Shown here one piece after another: positions 28,181-37,497 of a DNA stretch of 61,755 nucleotides. How positions within the stretch are numbered: position 1 is the stretch's first letter; each line of letters begins with the position of its first letter. The notes below the pieces were generated by a model. The model was given only the letters and a program-made list of their open reading frames with translations, was not told the origin of the DNA and did no database searches. The position numbers and the translations under genes are program-made. The stretch lies in assembly GCF_001029445.1 (NCBI RefSeq), contig NZ_LDOT01000047.1, positions 1-61,755 of the forward strand. The letters are read 5' to 3'. This stretch comes from Photobacterium aquae (GTDB lineage: Bacteria > Pseudomonadota > Gammaproteobacteria > Enterobacterales > Vibrionaceae).

Positions 28181-28223
28181 CCTAAGTAACACAATGCGCG
28201 ACAGCGCCAAATGGAAATATACG

Positions 28224-29528
28224 ATGAAAAATTGGAAGTCTAGCCTCCTTGGCATGGTTCTGATGGGCTTGGCAGCAGGCAGCTACGCCGCCCCTCAGGA
28301 AATGGATCGGGTTGTCACGATTGTGAACGACAGCGTGATCCTGCAAAGCGATGTCGATGCCATGTTGAAAACTGTCCGTATGAATGCAGCTGGACAAAAC
28401 CAAGGCTTACCGCCGGATGAGGTGCTGTCAAAACAGATCATGGATCAGCTGATCATCGAACAGCTCCAGCTCCAGCAAGCGGCACAGTTCGGCATTCGTA
28501 TCGACGACAACCGTCTTGACCAAGCAATTAACCAGCTTGCCACCGAGCGCAAAATGACCCTAGCCCAGTTGCAGCAGCAGTTGGCCAGCTACGGGATCAG
28601 CTACCCGATGTTCCGCGAGCAGATGCGCCGCGAAATGACCGCCAGCGAAGCCCGCAACATTCAGGTTCGCCGCCGGATCAACATCCTGCCTCAGGAAGTG
28701 GACAACCTTGCCAAACAGCTAAGCCAACAAGAGCAGAAAGGGGTGCGCTACAATGTCAGCCACATCCAGCTACGCCTTGAAGAAGGGGCCTCAGCCCAAC
28801 AGCGCGAAACGGTTGCCAAAGAAGCCCAACAGTTGGTTAACCAACTGAAAGAAGGGGCTGATTTCGCCAATATGGCCTATAGTTATTCCAACGGTCCTAA
28901 AGCCCTGCAGGGCGGTGAATGGGGTTGGATGCGCAAGGAAGAGATGCCGACCATCTTTGCCGATCAAATCACGACGCAAGGTAACGGTGCCATTATCGGC
29001 CCATTCCGCAGCGGCAGCGGCTACCATATCCTGAAGATCAACAAGGTTGAAGGGTTGGAAACCGTATCGGTCACCGAAGTCAATGCGCGCCATATACTGG
29101 TTAAGACCTCGTTGATCCTCAGTGATGACGCGGCCCGCAAGGAGCTGATGGAAGCCCGCCGTCAAATCATGGCTGGCGAACGCACATTTGCGGATGTTGC
29201 ACAGTCTTTGAGTGCCGATCCCGGCTCAGCAGTCAATGGTGGTGATCTCGGCTGGCAAACACCCGATATCTACGTGCCAGAGTTCAAAGACAAAATTGAG
29301 AGCCTGCCACAAGGCATGATCAGCGAACCGTTCCAGACAGTACATGGCTGGCATATCGTTGAAGTGATGGGCCGCCGTGACGTCGACCGCACCGATGCGG
29401 CTGTAAAAAATCGCGCCTATCGCATCCTGTTTAGCCGCAAGTTCAACGAAGAAGCCCAGGCCTGGCTACAGGAACTAAGAGCCGGAGCCTTCATCGAGAA
29501 ACCGGAACTCGCCGATGAACAAAGTTAA
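28224..29528 (+). CDS. surA: Periplasmic chaperone/peptidyl-prolyl isomerase SurA
   Basis: Guides outer membrane proteins, LptD included, through the periplasm. 434 residues. It has a signal peptide (MKNWKSSLLGMVLMGLAAGS, cleavage before APQ), an N-terminal chaperone domain and two parvulin domains (about 175-275 and 285-385, the second with ARHILVKTS and GGDLGW). The start at 28224 is chosen because it begins the signal peptide; an ATG 30 nt upstream would add charged residues before it. The 3' end overlaps pdxA by 14 nt. Confidence 0.95.
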   Translation: MKNWKSSLLGMVLMGLAAGSYAAPQEMDRVVTIVNDSVILQSDVDAMLKTVRMNAAGQNQGLPPDEVLSKQIMDQLIIEQLQLQQAAQFGIRIDDNRLDQAINQLATERKMTLAQLQQQLASYGISYPMFREQMRREMTASEARNIQVRRRINILPQEVDNLAKQLSQQEQKGVRYNVSHIQLRLEEGASAQQRETVAKEAQQLVNQLKEGADFANMAYSYSNGPKALQGGEWGWMRKEEMPTIFADQITTQGNGAIIGPFRSGSGYHILKINKVEGLETVSVTEVNARHILVKTSLILSDDAARKELMEARRQIMAGERTFADVAQSLSADPGSAVNGGDLGWQTPDIYVPEFKDKIESLPQGMISEPFQTVHGWHIVEVMGRRDVDRTDAAVKNRAYRILFSRKFNEEAQAWLQELRAGAFIEKPELADEQS

Positions 29529-30507
29529 ACGTATTGCCATCACCCCCGGCGAACCCGCCGGGATTGGCCCAGATTTAGTCCTGGCCCTCACCCAACAAGC
29601 GTGGCCGCACCAACTGGTTGTTTGTGCTAACGCCCAGCTTATGGTAGAACGTGCAGCCTTATTGGGGATTGACGTCCGTTTGGTCAGCTATGATCCGAAC
29701 GTGCCAGCACAGCCTCACCAAGCAGGGACACTGGTTGTTGACGACCACCAGCTTGGCGCCGCTGTCGCACCCGGGCAGCTTAATGAGCAAAATGGCCACT
29801 ATGTTCTCGATACCCTAGCCCGCGCGGCGCAAGGGTGCATGAGCGGCGAGTTTGCCGCCGTGGTCACAGGCCCGGTACACAAAGGTGTTATCAACCGGGC
29901 TGGCGTATCGTTCAGTGGCCATACGGAGTTTTTTGCCCAGCAGTCAGATACCGCCCAGGTAGTCATGATGCTGGCCACCGAAGGATTACGGGTTGCCCTT
30001 GTGACAACCCATATTCCACTGGCCTGTGTATCCAAGGCCATCACGACCGACCGTCTGCAGCAGGTGATCCGTATTCTGCATGACGACCTGGTCAGTAAGT
30101 TCGGGATCCCTGAGCCAAAGATTTATGTCTGCGGCCTCAATCCCCATGCCGGCGAAGACGGTTGCCTAGGCCGAGAGGAGATCGACGTGATCACTCCTGC
30201 CCTTGACCAGCTTCGTCAGGAGGATGGGATGCATTTGGTTGGCCCATTGCCGGCCGACACCATCTTTCAGGAAAAATACCTTGCCGATGCCGATACGGTA
30301 TTGGCCATGTATCACGATCAAGGGCTGCCAGTACTCAAGTACAAGGGGTTTGGCAAATCGGTCAACATCACGTTGGGACTGCCCTTCATCAGAACATCAG
30401 TAGATCATGGTACCGCACTGGAATTAGCCGGTACCGGACAGGCGGACACCGGTAGCCTTTGGACAGCGCTATCGCACGCCCTCGAATTGGTAGAAAAACA
30501 AACATGA
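29515..30507 (+). CDS. pdxA: 4-hydroxythreonine-4-phosphate dehydrogenase PdxA
   Basis: NAD-dependent enzyme of pyridoxal 5'-phosphate synthesis. 330 residues of normal length. It has ITPGEPAGIGPDL at the N-terminus and the metal/substrate motifs GHTEFFA, LNPHAGEDG and YHDQGLPVLKY. It overlaps surA by 14 nt and rsmA by 4 nt (ATGA), so the three genes are translationally coupled. Confidence 0.96.
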   Translation: MNKVKRIAITPGEPAGIGPDLVLALTQQAWPHQLVVCANAQLMVERAALLGIDVRLVSYDPNVPAQPHQAGTLVVDDHQLGAAVAPGQLNEQNGHYVLDTLARAAQGCMSGEFAAVVTGPVHKGVINRAGVSFSGHTEFFAQQSDTAQVVMMLATEGLRVALVTTHIPLACVSKAITTDRLQQVIRILHDDLVSKFGIPEPKIYVCGLNPHAGEDGCLGREEIDVITPALDQLRQEDGMHLVGPLPADTIFQEKYLADADTVLAMYHDQGLPVLKYKGFGKSVNITLGLPFIRTSVDHGTALELAGTGQADTGSLWTALSHALELVEKQT

Positions 30508-31316
30508 GCAGCGATCAGGTCCACCTCGGTCACCGCGCCCGTAAGCGCTTTGGCCAGAACTTTTTGAATGACCCATACATCATTGACGGCATTGTGTCGG
30601 CAATCAACCCACGCCCAGGCCAAAACCTGGTTGAGATCGGCCCAGGTCTTGGCGCGATCACCGAGCCAGTCGGCAAGCAGGTAGACAAGTTCACTGTTAT
30701 CGAGCTTGACCGTGATTTGGCTGAACGCTTGCGCAACCACCCAGATCTAGCTGACAAGCTGACTATCCACGAAGGCGACGCCATGCGCTTCGACTTCACC
30801 CAGCTGATCAAAGAAAACAACAAGCTGCGTATTTTCGGCAACTTGCCATACAACATCTCAACGCCACTGATGTTCCACCTGTTCACGTTCCACGAACATG
30901 TTCAGGACATGCACTTCATGCTGCAAAAAGAAGTTGTTAACCGTCTTGCAGCTGGCCCTGGTAGCAAAGCCTATGGCCGCCTAACCGTAATGGCACAGTA
31001 CTACTGCCGTGTTATGCCGGTACTGGAAGTGCCGCCAACAGCATTTAAGCCAGCACCTAAGGTTGATTCGGCGGTTGTTCGCCTGACCCCTTACGAGACG
31101 CTGCCGCACCCATGTACCAACCTGAAGTGGCTGGACCGTGTCTGCCGCGAGGGCTTCAACCAGCGCCGCAAGACCGTACGCAACTGCTACAAAGGTCTAC
31201 TGAACGACGAACAGCTTGAAGCTCTGGGCATCAACCCTAGCCTTCGTCCGGAGAACCTGACTCTGGAACAGTTTGTCGGCATGGCCAACTGGCTGGATGC
31301 CAACCACGGCAAATAA
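30504..31316 (+). CDS. rsmA: 16S rRNA dimethyladenosine transferase RsmA (KsgA)
   Basis: Dimethylates A1518 and A1519 of 16S rRNA late in 30S assembly. 270 residues. It has HRARKRFGQNFLNDPYI, the SAM motif VEIGPGLGAIT and the catalytic motif NLPYNIST. The frame is open 45 nt upstream, but homology begins at MSSDQVHLGH and the ATG overlaps the pdxA stop as ATGA, so 30504 is the start. Loss of this gene causes kasugamycin resistance in E. coli. Confidence 0.96.
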   Translation: MSSDQVHLGHRARKRFGQNFLNDPYIIDGIVSAINPRPGQNLVEIGPGLGAITEPVGKQVDKFTVIELDRDLAERLRNHPDLADKLTIHEGDAMRFDFTQLIKENNKLRIFGNLPYNISTPLMFHLFTFHEHVQDMHFMLQKEVVNRLAAGPGSKAYGRLTVMAQYYCRVMPVLEVPPTAFKPAPKVDSAVVRLTPYETLPHPCTNLKWLDRVCREGFNQRRKTVRNCYKGLLNDEQLEALGINPSLRPENLTLEQFVGMANWLDANHGK

Positions 31317-31388
31317 CCGGCAGCATATCGCCAAGTTGCCGTTCTAAAGGGGGTGGCCTGCCACCCCCAGACTGAAAGGATGCTTATT

Positions 31389-31772
31389 ATGACAACGAAT
31401 GCGACGCCAACCATCAAATGCCGGGTGATCACCCACTACCTCGACGACCAATCAGAGCCTGACCAACAGCGCTATGTCTTTTCCTACACCATCACTATCG
31501 CCAACCTTGGCAATGGCTCGGCTCAGCTGATCAGTCGACGCTGGCTCATTACCGATGCCAATGGCAAGAAATTGGTGATCGAAGGCGAAGGTGTGGTCGG
31601 GGAGCAACCCGTGATCGCCGCCCATGACGAATATACCTATACCAGCGGCACCGTCATCGAAACGCCTCTCGGTGTCATGCAGGGCCATTACGTCATGACC
31701 AACGAACAGGGCGATGAGTTTATTGCCGAAGTTTCCCCGTTCCGGCTCTCCATTCCCAATATTCTCCACTAA
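31389..31772 (+). CDS. apaG: ApaG protein (Co2+/Mg2+ efflux-associated)
   Basis: 127-residue single-domain beta-sandwich protein. The conserved family segments are RYVFSYTITIANLG, RRWLITDANG, GEGVVGEQPVI and TPLGVMQGHYVM. Its biochemical role is unsettled; mutants in enterobacteria have cobalt and magnesium phenotypes. The start at 31389 has AAAGGA 8 nt before it and fits the family; an in-frame ATG 36 nt upstream is less likely. It sits between rsmA and apaH as usual. Confidence 0.94.
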   Translation: MTTNATPTIKCRVITHYLDDQSEPDQQRYVFSYTITIANLGNGSAQLISRRWLITDANGKKLVIEGEGVVGEQPVIAAHDEYTYTSGTVIETPLGVMQGHYVMTNEQGDEFIAEVSPFRLSIPNILH

Positions 31773-31784
31773 ATAAGGGCGCAC

Positions 31785-32603
31785 ATGTCGACATACCTCG
31801 TCGGTGATATTCAGGGCTGTTTCGACGATCTCTGCCAACTTCTCGAGCAAGCCGGTTTCGATGCAGAGCACGACGAACTGTGGCTGGCTGGCGACCTCGT
31901 CGCGCGCGGCCCGAAATCCCTCGAAACGCTCCGTTTTGTCAAAAGCCTTGGTCCACGGGCAGTCATCGTACTCGGCAACCACGACCTCCATTTGCTGGCC
32001 GTTGCCAACGGTATCGCCAAGAGCAAGCCTAAAGACCTGCTCCAGCCCCTGCTGGATGCGCCTGATTGCGATGAGCTGCTGGACTGGCTTCGCCACCAAC
32101 CCTTGATGGCGGAGCATCCGACACACCCATTCGTGATGGCACACGCCGGGATCACACCGCAATGGAGCCTTGCTGAAGCACGCCAGCAGGCGCGTGAAAT
32201 CGAAGCACAGCTACAAGGCGATAACTGGCTGTGGTTACTAGAAAATATGTATGGCAATGGCCCGGACAGCTGGGATCCCGCACTGAGCGGGATTGAGCGC
32301 TACCGCTTTTCCATCAATGCCTTTACCCGGATGCGCTTCTGCTACCCGGACGGCAGACTCGACATGGCATGCAAACTGGCTCCGGCCGACATCGATGACT
32401 CGTCACTGCGTCCTTGGTTCGAACTGCCGCGCGAGCCACTCGGAAAAACAGTGATCTTCGGCCACTGGGCAGCCTTGATGGGCCATCAAGACGAGCATAC
32501 TATCGGCCTTGATACCGGTTGTGTCTGGGGCAACAGCATGACCCTGCTGCGCTGGGAGGACGGACACAGGTTTAGTCAGCCATGTCCTCTCCATGCCCAA
32601 TAA
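31785..32603 (+). CDS. apaH: Diadenosine tetraphosphatase ApaH
   Basis: Symmetrically cleaves Ap4A to two ADP and removes Np4 caps from RNA. 272 residues. Metallophosphatase motifs: GDIQGCFDDL (residues 7-16), GDLVARGP and LGNHD. The late histidine motif lies in FGHWAALMG. Last gene of the lptD cluster, followed by a strong terminator. Confidence 0.96.
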   Translation: MSTYLVGDIQGCFDDLCQLLEQAGFDAEHDELWLAGDLVARGPKSLETLRFVKSLGPRAVIVLGNHDLHLLAVANGIAKSKPKDLLQPLLDAPDCDELLDWLRHQPLMAEHPTHPFVMAHAGITPQWSLAEARQQAREIEAQLQGDNWLWLLENMYGNGPDSWDPALSGIERYRFSINAFTRMRFCYPDGRLDMACKLAPADIDDSSLRPWFELPREPLGKTVIFGHWAALMGHQDEHTIGLDTGCVWGNSMTLLRWEDGHRFSQPCPLHAQ

Positions 32604-32611
32604 CCCGCAAT

Positions 32612-32648
32612 AAAAAAGGGCTTGCCGATGGCAAGCCCTTTTTGTTTT
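32612..32648. terminator. Terminator between apaH and folA
   Basis: AAAAAGGGCTTGCC and GGCAAGCCCTTTTT around GAT; T run on the plus strand and A run on its left, so it can serve both converging genes. Confidence 0.92.
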
Positions 32649-32663
32649 GTATGCTCCAAGCCA

Positions 32664-33143
32664 CTACCGCTCGAGGATCACAAACTGCATATCATGGGCA
32701 TTTTTCTCGTCGGCAGTATAGGCCTCCCGGTAAGTCTCTTCCCACTCACTGCCCCATTGCGGAAACTGGGTGTCACCCTCGACCTCCAGATCGATAAAGG
32801 TCAGGTAGAGGCGATGCGCCTCGGGCAGGCAAGCCGCGTAGATACTCCCCCCGCCAATCACCATTAGCTCTTCGACATCCCCCGCAGCCACTTTGGCCTC
32901 GGCGATATCCGCCACCACAGTTACGCCTTCAGGGCGGTAGGCGGGGTTACGGCTGATAACGATATTGTGGCGCCCCGGCAAGGGCCGGCCGATAGACTCA
33001 AACGTCTTGCGCCCCATCATAATGGGCTTGCCAAGGGTGGATCGCTTAAACCAGGCAAAGTCCGCCGGCAGATGCCAAGGCATCGCATTATCCTTGCCTA
33101 TCACCCGATCCTGCGCCATTGCCGCAATCATGCTGATAATCAT
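32664..33143 (-). CDS. folA: Dihydrofolate reductase FolA
   Basis: NADPH-dependent reduction of dihydrofolate; the trimethoprim target. 159 residues, the chromosomal length. It begins MIISMIAAMAQDRVIG. The substrate acid is Asp28 in PWHLPADFAWFK, followed by MMGRKTFESIGRPLPGR and VIGGGSIYAA. Nothing suggests a mobile resistance allele: composition and context are chromosomal. Confidence 0.97.
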   Translation of the reverse strand: MIISMIAAMAQDRVIGKDNAMPWHLPADFAWFKRSTLGKPIMMGRKTFESIGRPLPGRHNIVISRNPAYRPEGVTVVADIAEAKVAAGDVEELMVIGGGSIYAACLPEAHRLYLTFIDLEVEGDTQFPQWGSEWEETYREAYTADEKNAHDMQFVILER

Positions 33144-33211
33144 AATTATTTACCCTGCTCGATATCTTTCCGTAGTTATACCACAGCGTTAGCCCCAGAC
33201 ACAGGCTCCCT

Positions 33212-33688
33212 CTATATGACGGGGCGACGACGATAAAACAGCAAGCCGGGCATCGCCAGCCCTATCGCCAACGAAGCGACGATGAAAATAGCCTTGATCA
33301 GGTTGTCGACCATTACCCCCCAAAGCTCGGGGCTATAGCCGACATGGTTTATTTCGACCAGTGCGATCATCGCCTTGAAGGCAAAAACCCCGGGAACCAT
33401 AGGGATCAGGGCCGCCACGGTGAACACCTTGGGATGGGCAAGGAAACGGTGCGACCAATGCACGCCTATCATCCCCACCACGGTTGCGGCGCACAGACTG
33501 GCCCACTCTACCGACAGGCCATAGTGCATCAGGGCAAAGCGGCAACCATGACCCAGCGCCCCGCCTATCGCACAGTACTTCAGCGCCTTGTGCGGCACAT
33601 TGAAGACCAGAGCAAAACCGACTGCCGGCACCGATGCCAACAGCATGTCCTCAAGTAGCGCCAACAGAAAATCTACCGTAGGCATCAT
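33212..33688 (-). CDS. yjjB: Threonine/serine exporter-like family protein YjjB (succinate exporter subunit)
   Basis: 158-residue membrane protein of the ThrE-2/DUF3815 family, four to five helices. It closely parallels E. coli YjjB (FLLALLEDMLLASVPAVGFALVFNVP, HPKVFTVAALIPMVPG). E. coli YjjPB exports succinate; the two subunits correspond to halves of ThrE. The start at 33688 overlaps the yjjP stop (ATGA) with GGGGGT upstream. An ATG 12 nt earlier is possible. Confidence 0.9.
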   Translation of the reverse strand: MMPTVDFLLALLEDMLLASVPAVGFALVFNVPHKALKYCAIGGALGHGCRFALMHYGLSVEWASLCAATVVGMIGVHWSHRFLAHPKVFTVAALIPMVPGVFAFKAMIALVEINHVGYSPELWGVMVDNLIKAIFIVASLAIGLAMPGLLFYRRRPVI

Positions 33689-34473
33689 AGCCACCCCCAC
33701 ACACCAAGTACGTTCATCGCTGCGACAATCCCCATGCTGGTAGACAGCGTCAACAGCGTTGCCATTGTCCAGCGGGCAATCCCCATATTGGCAAATCCCT
33801 TGACCATATCAGAGACCGCATTGATCAGTGGAAAACCGGGTACCAGCATCAGTACCGATGAGGCCATTGCCAAAAATGGCGTCTCGCCGATCTGGTAGAC
33901 CTGGCCGAATCCCGAAATCAAGGTCGTCACAAATGCCGTTACCCCAAAATTGAGTAACGGGTTGAAATGGCAATGGGCAATTTCCTGACGGACAAACATC
34001 CCGACCGCAGAGGCAACAAAGGTCAGGGCAAAAACAGGCCAGTCCCCACCGGCCAAGCGGCTGAAGCAGGCACAGGATAAACCGATCATGAAAATAACCA
34101 GCCAGCGGTTGTAACGCAGCGGCTGGATCTGCTCTAGGCGCTGGTGCACCCCATCGATGTCGAGCATCCCTCGCTCGGCCAGAATACAAACGCGCTGGAT
34201 TTCGGTCACGACCTGCATGTTGATCCCGCGATCCTGACAGCGGCGAGTTGTGGTAATACAACGCTCGCTGCTCAAGGTCGTGATAACCATCGAGCTGGCG
34301 GACAGGGACACCTCAACACTATCGGCGCCGAGAGCCAGCCCCAACCGGCGGGTCACATCCATCACCAAAGTACTTTCAGCCCCATGCTGGAGCAAGCGCT
34401 GCCCCGCCGATGCTGCCAAGCGTGAAATCTCCCTTTGTACGGGCTCCGTAAGTGGTGCCTCTCCTACCTGCAT
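33685..34473 (-). CDS. yjjP: Threonine/serine exporter family protein YjjP
   Basis: 262-residue partner of YjjB, ThrE/DUF1212 family. A soluble N-terminal domain (about 1-120, with ISRLAASAGQRLLQHGAEST and VEVSLSASSMVITT) is followed by five membrane helices. Start at 34473 with AAGGAG 5 nt upstream. It forms a two-gene operon with yjjB. In E. coli the pair lies elsewhere, but function should be the same. Confidence 0.9.
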   Translation of the reverse strand: MQVGEAPLTEPVQREISRLAASAGQRLLQHGAESTLVMDVTRRLGLALGADSVEVSLSASSMVITTLSSERCITTTRRCQDRGINMQVVTEIQRVCILAERGMLDIDGVHQRLEQIQPLRYNRWLVIFMIGLSCACFSRLAGGDWPVFALTFVASAVGMFVRQEIAHCHFNPLLNFGVTAFVTTLISGFGQVYQIGETPFLAMASSVLMLVPGFPLINAVSDMVKGFANMGIARWTMATLLTLSTSMGIVAAMNVLGVWGWL

Positions 34474-34549
34474 CAGCGCTCCTTTTTGCTGTTTTGTGAT
34501 GTGGGTGATGGATTATCAGTCAAATTCGCACTTTTTGGCTTGATAAATA

Positions 34550-34583
34550 ACAAAAAAGCCGCTCATATGAGCGGCTTTTTCTA
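34550..34583 (-). terminator. Rho-independent terminator of obgE
   Basis: AAAAAGCCGCTCAT and ATGAGCGGCTTTTT: a palindromic stem 22 nt past the obgE stop, with T/A runs on both sides, so it may also shield yjjPB. Confidence 0.9.
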
Positions 34584-34604
34584 TTCAGAAAGATAACTGA
34601 AAAA

Positions 34605-35786
34605 TTACGGCTTGTAGATAATCTCTACGTCGTAATCATCTTCGTTCCAGTCTTCCCAATCATCGTCGTCGTCTTCGTCATAGCTGCTTTGCTTGACTTG
34701 CTTCTCGTGATAATCGTCCCACTTGAACTCGACTTTCTTCTCTTCAGTCTCTTCTTCCTCGACACGGTAAAGATCAACCGGCATCGATTCAATCTGCTTC
34801 ATAAGATCGTAAGTCAGCTCTTTGGTACCAGCGCGGTTCAAGGCAGAAATACAGTAGTAGTCACCTTCCCATGCCAGTGCATCGAGTACTTCGTCAATCT
34901 TCTCCTGAGCTTCTTCCTCAGGCATCAGATCAACTTTGTTGAACACGATCCAGCGTGGCTTGCTCGCCAGCTTCTCGCTGTACTTCTCAAGCTCGTTCAA
35001 AATCGTAAAGGCATTCTCGATCGGATCCGAGCCGTCAACCGGCATCAGGTCGATCATGTGCAGCAACACACGACAACGCTCAAGGTGCTTCAGGAAGCGG
35101 ATACCCAAACCAGCACCGTCTGCAGCACCCTCGATCAGACCAGGGATGTCAGCAACCACGAAGCTGCGCTCGTTATCAATGCGCACAACGCCCAAGCTCG
35201 GCACCAAGGTCGTGAACGGGTAGTCAGCCACTTTAGGCTTCGCCGCAGACACTGCACGGATGAACGTCGACTTACCGGCATTCGGCAAACCTAGCATACC
35301 AACATCGGCCAGCAGCAACAGTTCAAGGCGAAGATGACGCACTTCACCTTTGGTACCCATCGTCTTCTGACGCGGCGCACGGTTAACTGATGATTTGAAA
35401 CGGGTATTGCCAAGACCGTGGAAACCACCTTTGGCAACCATGATCTTCATGCCGTGATCAGTTAGATCGGCAATGATCTCACCGGTTTCTTCATCCACCG
35501 CACGAGTACCAACAGGCACTGACAATACGCAGTCTTCGCCACGCTTACCAGTACAGTTACCGGCACGGCCGTTTTCGCCACGCTGTGCAGCATGGAATCG
35601 TTCAAAGCGATAGTCGATCAGGGTATTTAGGTTTTCATCAGCCAGCAGGTATACATCACCGCCGTCACCGCCGTCACCGCCGTCAGGACCACCCTTCGGC
35701 ACATATTTTTCGCGGCGGAAGCTTACTGTACCGTTGCCACCGTCACCAGCATCAACGCGAATTACCGCCTCATCTACAAACTTCAT
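34605..35786 (-). CDS. obgE: GTPase ObgE (CgtA)
   Basis: Essential GTPase acting in 50S assembly and ppGpp/stress control. 393 residues. The glycine-rich Obg fold (1-158, with KYVPKGGPDGGDGGDGGDVY) is followed by the G domain with G1 GLPNAGKST, G3 DIPGLIEGA, G4 NKVD and G5 SALN. The C-terminal tail is very acidic (DEDDDDDWEDWNEDDYD). Downstream of rplU-rpmA and a DMT transporter, the same order as in E. coli. Confidence 0.97.
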   Translation of the reverse strand: MKFVDEAVIRVDAGDGGNGTVSFRREKYVPKGGPDGGDGGDGGDVYLLADENLNTLIDYRFERFHAAQRGENGRAGNCTGKRGEDCVLSVPVGTRAVDEETGEIIADLTDHGMKIMVAKGGFHGLGNTRFKSSVNRAPRQKTMGTKGEVRHLRLELLLLADVGMLGLPNAGKSTFIRAVSAAKPKVADYPFTTLVPSLGVVRIDNERSFVVADIPGLIEGAADGAGLGIRFLKHLERCRVLLHMIDLMPVDGSDPIENAFTILNELEKYSEKLASKPRWIVFNKVDLMPEEEAQEKIDEVLDALAWEGDYYCISALNRAGTKELTYDLMKQIESMPVDLYRVEEEETEEKKVEFKWDDYHEKQVKQSSYDEDDDDDWEDWNEDDYDVEIIYKP

Positions 35787-35919
35787 CTCTTTCTCCGCAC
35801 TGTGGCGTTAAAACTCTTCATCCGGCGGCAGCGGCCACCCAGGATGCTATAAACCTATTGTACACCAAACATCGTTTGGTTCTGGCCTTTTCGCCTTTCA
35901 CGCCCCTGCGGGTTCACCC

Positions 35920-36843
35920 TCAACGACGGCGCATAAGGCGATGGCCAATGGCACTGAACATCGCGCTACCAACCACGACGCAGGCCCCAAGATACCCCAG
36001 GCCATTGAGCTCTGCCGGTACGACATATGCCGGCCATACGAGGCTGGCCAAATCGACAAACACAATGGTGAACAACGGGGCCAATGTAATCACGGCACTG
36101 ACCTGCGATGCCTGCCAGCGCGCCATTGCCTCGGCGAACGCACCGTATCCAACAAGGGTATTGATACAGCAAAACAGCAACATACCCAGCTGGCGCGTAT
36201 CCATCAGCAGTATTTGCTCGGGGCTAGCTGCCGGGGTTAGCATGATCGCACAGATCATATAGATCATTAACAGGATCTGGGGTGAATTATACTGCCTTAA
36301 CATGCGCTTCTGAGCCAGGGCGTAAACCACCCATACCAGTGCCGCCATCACGGCAAGCAAGACACCTGTCGTATAGCTACTCAGGCTTGTAAAAAGCTCT
36401 AGCAACCGCTCATTGAAAAACAGCAGCAAGCCCGTCAGCAAGCCGACAACACCAAGGATCTGGTGTCGCCCTAGTGATTCTTTGAATAGCCAGGCACTGG
36501 CCAACAAGAGCATAACAGGAGCCAGCTGGATGATCACCTGCACCACAGGGGGGTTAAGGTACTCCAGCGCGCTGTTAAACAGCACGAAGTTACCGGCAAG
36601 GCCGATACTGGCTATCAGTAGGATCACCGCTCCTAGGCCCCCTAGCCGCGACACAGCGGGTAGTTGGCGGCGGAACCCTAACCATAGCCCCAAACCTATC
36701 GAGGCCGTCAGAAACCGATACCAAACGATGGTAAACGGATCCATCACCTCAACAGCCTGTTTCATGGCTATTGGCAAGGCTCCCCAGAAAACCGCTGTTA
36801 TCAGTGCCAGTGACATTCCCAATGCGGGATTTTGCTGTGGCAT
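35920..36843 (-). CDS. EamA/DMT superfamily transporter (YhbE-like)
   Basis: 307-residue inner-membrane protein with ten predicted helices arranged as two EamA repeats (about 10-140 and 160-295). The first helix contains ALITAVFWGALPIAMK, and ALEYLNPPVVQVIIQLAPV is typical of the first repeat. Substrate unknown. E. coli yhbE, another EamA protein, occupies the same place between rpmA and obgE, so this is probably its ortholog. Confidence 0.88.
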   Translation of the reverse strand: MPQQNPALGMSLALITAVFWGALPIAMKQAVEVMDPFTIVWYRFLTASIGLGLWLGFRRQLPAVSRLGGLGAVILLIASIGLAGNFVLFNSALEYLNPPVVQVIIQLAPVMLLLASAWLFKESLGRHQILGVVGLLTGLLLFFNERLLELFTSLSSYTTGVLLAVMAALVWVVYALAQKRMLRQYNSPQILLMIYMICAIMLTPAASPEQILLMDTRQLGMLLFCCINTLVGYGAFAEAMARWQASQVSAVITLAPLFTIVFVDLASLVWPAYVVPAELNGLGYLGACVVVGSAMFSAIGHRLMRRR

Positions 36844-36859
36844 AACGGTCTCCCATAAA

Positions 36860-36890
36860 CAAAAAGCCCCGCCAGTTGGCAGGGCTTTAG
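36860..36890 (-). terminator. Terminator of rplU-rpmA
   Basis: AGCCCCGCCA and TGGCAGGGCT form a near-perfect stem about 20 nt past the rpmA stop. On the minus strand it is followed by TTTTTG. Confidence 0.88.
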
Positions 36891-36909
36891 TATTCGTTAC
36901 GAATCTGAA

Positions 36910-37167
36910 TTATTCAGCTTCGATAGAAACGAATTTACGGTTCTTAGGACCTTTAACTTCGAACTTCACTTTACCGTCAGATAGAGCGAATAGAGTGTGG
37001 TCTTTACCGCAACCTACGTTGTTACCAGCGTGGAATTTAGTACCGCGCTGACGAACGATGATGTTACCTGCTAGTACAGATTCGCCACCGAAACGCTTAA
37101 CACCTAGGCGTTTGCTTTCTGAGTCACGGCCGTTACGAGTAGAACCGCCAGCTTTTTTGTGTGCCAT
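36910..37167 (-). CDS. rpmA: 50S ribosomal protein L27
   Basis: 85 residues, normal length. It starts MAHKKAGGSTRNGRDSESK, the conserved N-terminal arm that reaches the peptidyl transferase centre. No cleavable N-terminal extension of the firmicute type. It lies 18 nt after rplU with AGGAG upstream. Confidence 0.98.
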   Translation of the reverse strand: MAHKKAGGSTRNGRDSESKRLGVKRFGGESVLAGNIIVRQRGTKFHAGNNVGCGKDHTLFALSDGKVKFEVKGPKNRKFVSIEAE

Positions 37168-37185
37168 CTTTAAATTCTCCTGTTA

Positions 37186-37497
37186 TTAAGCGCTGATGCC
37201 AGTAATCTTGACTTCAGTGAACCACTGACGGTGGCCCATTTGCTTACGAGAGTGCTTACGACGACGGAACTTAACGATTTTAACTTTATCGCCACGACCG
37301 TGAGTAACTACTTCTGCAGTTACTTTACCGCCAGCTACGAAAGGTGCGCCTACAGTTACTTCTTCGCCGTTAGCTACTAGAAGTACTGAGTCAAATTCAA
37401 CGCTAGCGCCAGTTTCAGCGTCTAGTTTTTCTAAGCGAATGGTCTGGCCTTCGCTTACACGGTGTTGTTTACCACCACTTTGGAAAACAGCGTACAT
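37186..37497 (-). CDS. rplU: 50S ribosomal protein L21
   Basis: 103 residues, typical of L21: MYAVFQSGGKQHRVSEGQ at the N-terminus and KFRRRKHSRKQMGHRQ near the C-terminus, which binds 23S rRNA. First gene of rplU-rpmA, divergent from ispB across 392 nt. In that spacer (37498-37889) I see AT-rich promoter-like sequence but no site I can name. Confidence 0.98.
   Translation of the reverse strand: MYAVFQSGGKQHRVSEGQTIRLEKLDAETGASVEFDSVLLVANGEEVTVGAPFVAGGKVTAEVVTHGRGDKVKIVKFRRRKHSRKQMGHRQWFTEVKITGISA

Noticed and set aside
31452..32162. 236-codon minus-strand frame over apaG/apaH
   Set aside because: Antisense to two conserved genes; no motif.
32664..33143. Possible acquired trimethoprim-resistance dihydrofolate reductase
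   Set aside because: Sequence and length are those of chromosomal FolA; no integron, IS or composition break nearby.
35640..35700. Repetitive GCCGTCACC run as a possible tandem repeat element
   Set aside because: It encodes the glycine-rich GGDGGDGG part of the Obg domain and is conserved for protein reasons.
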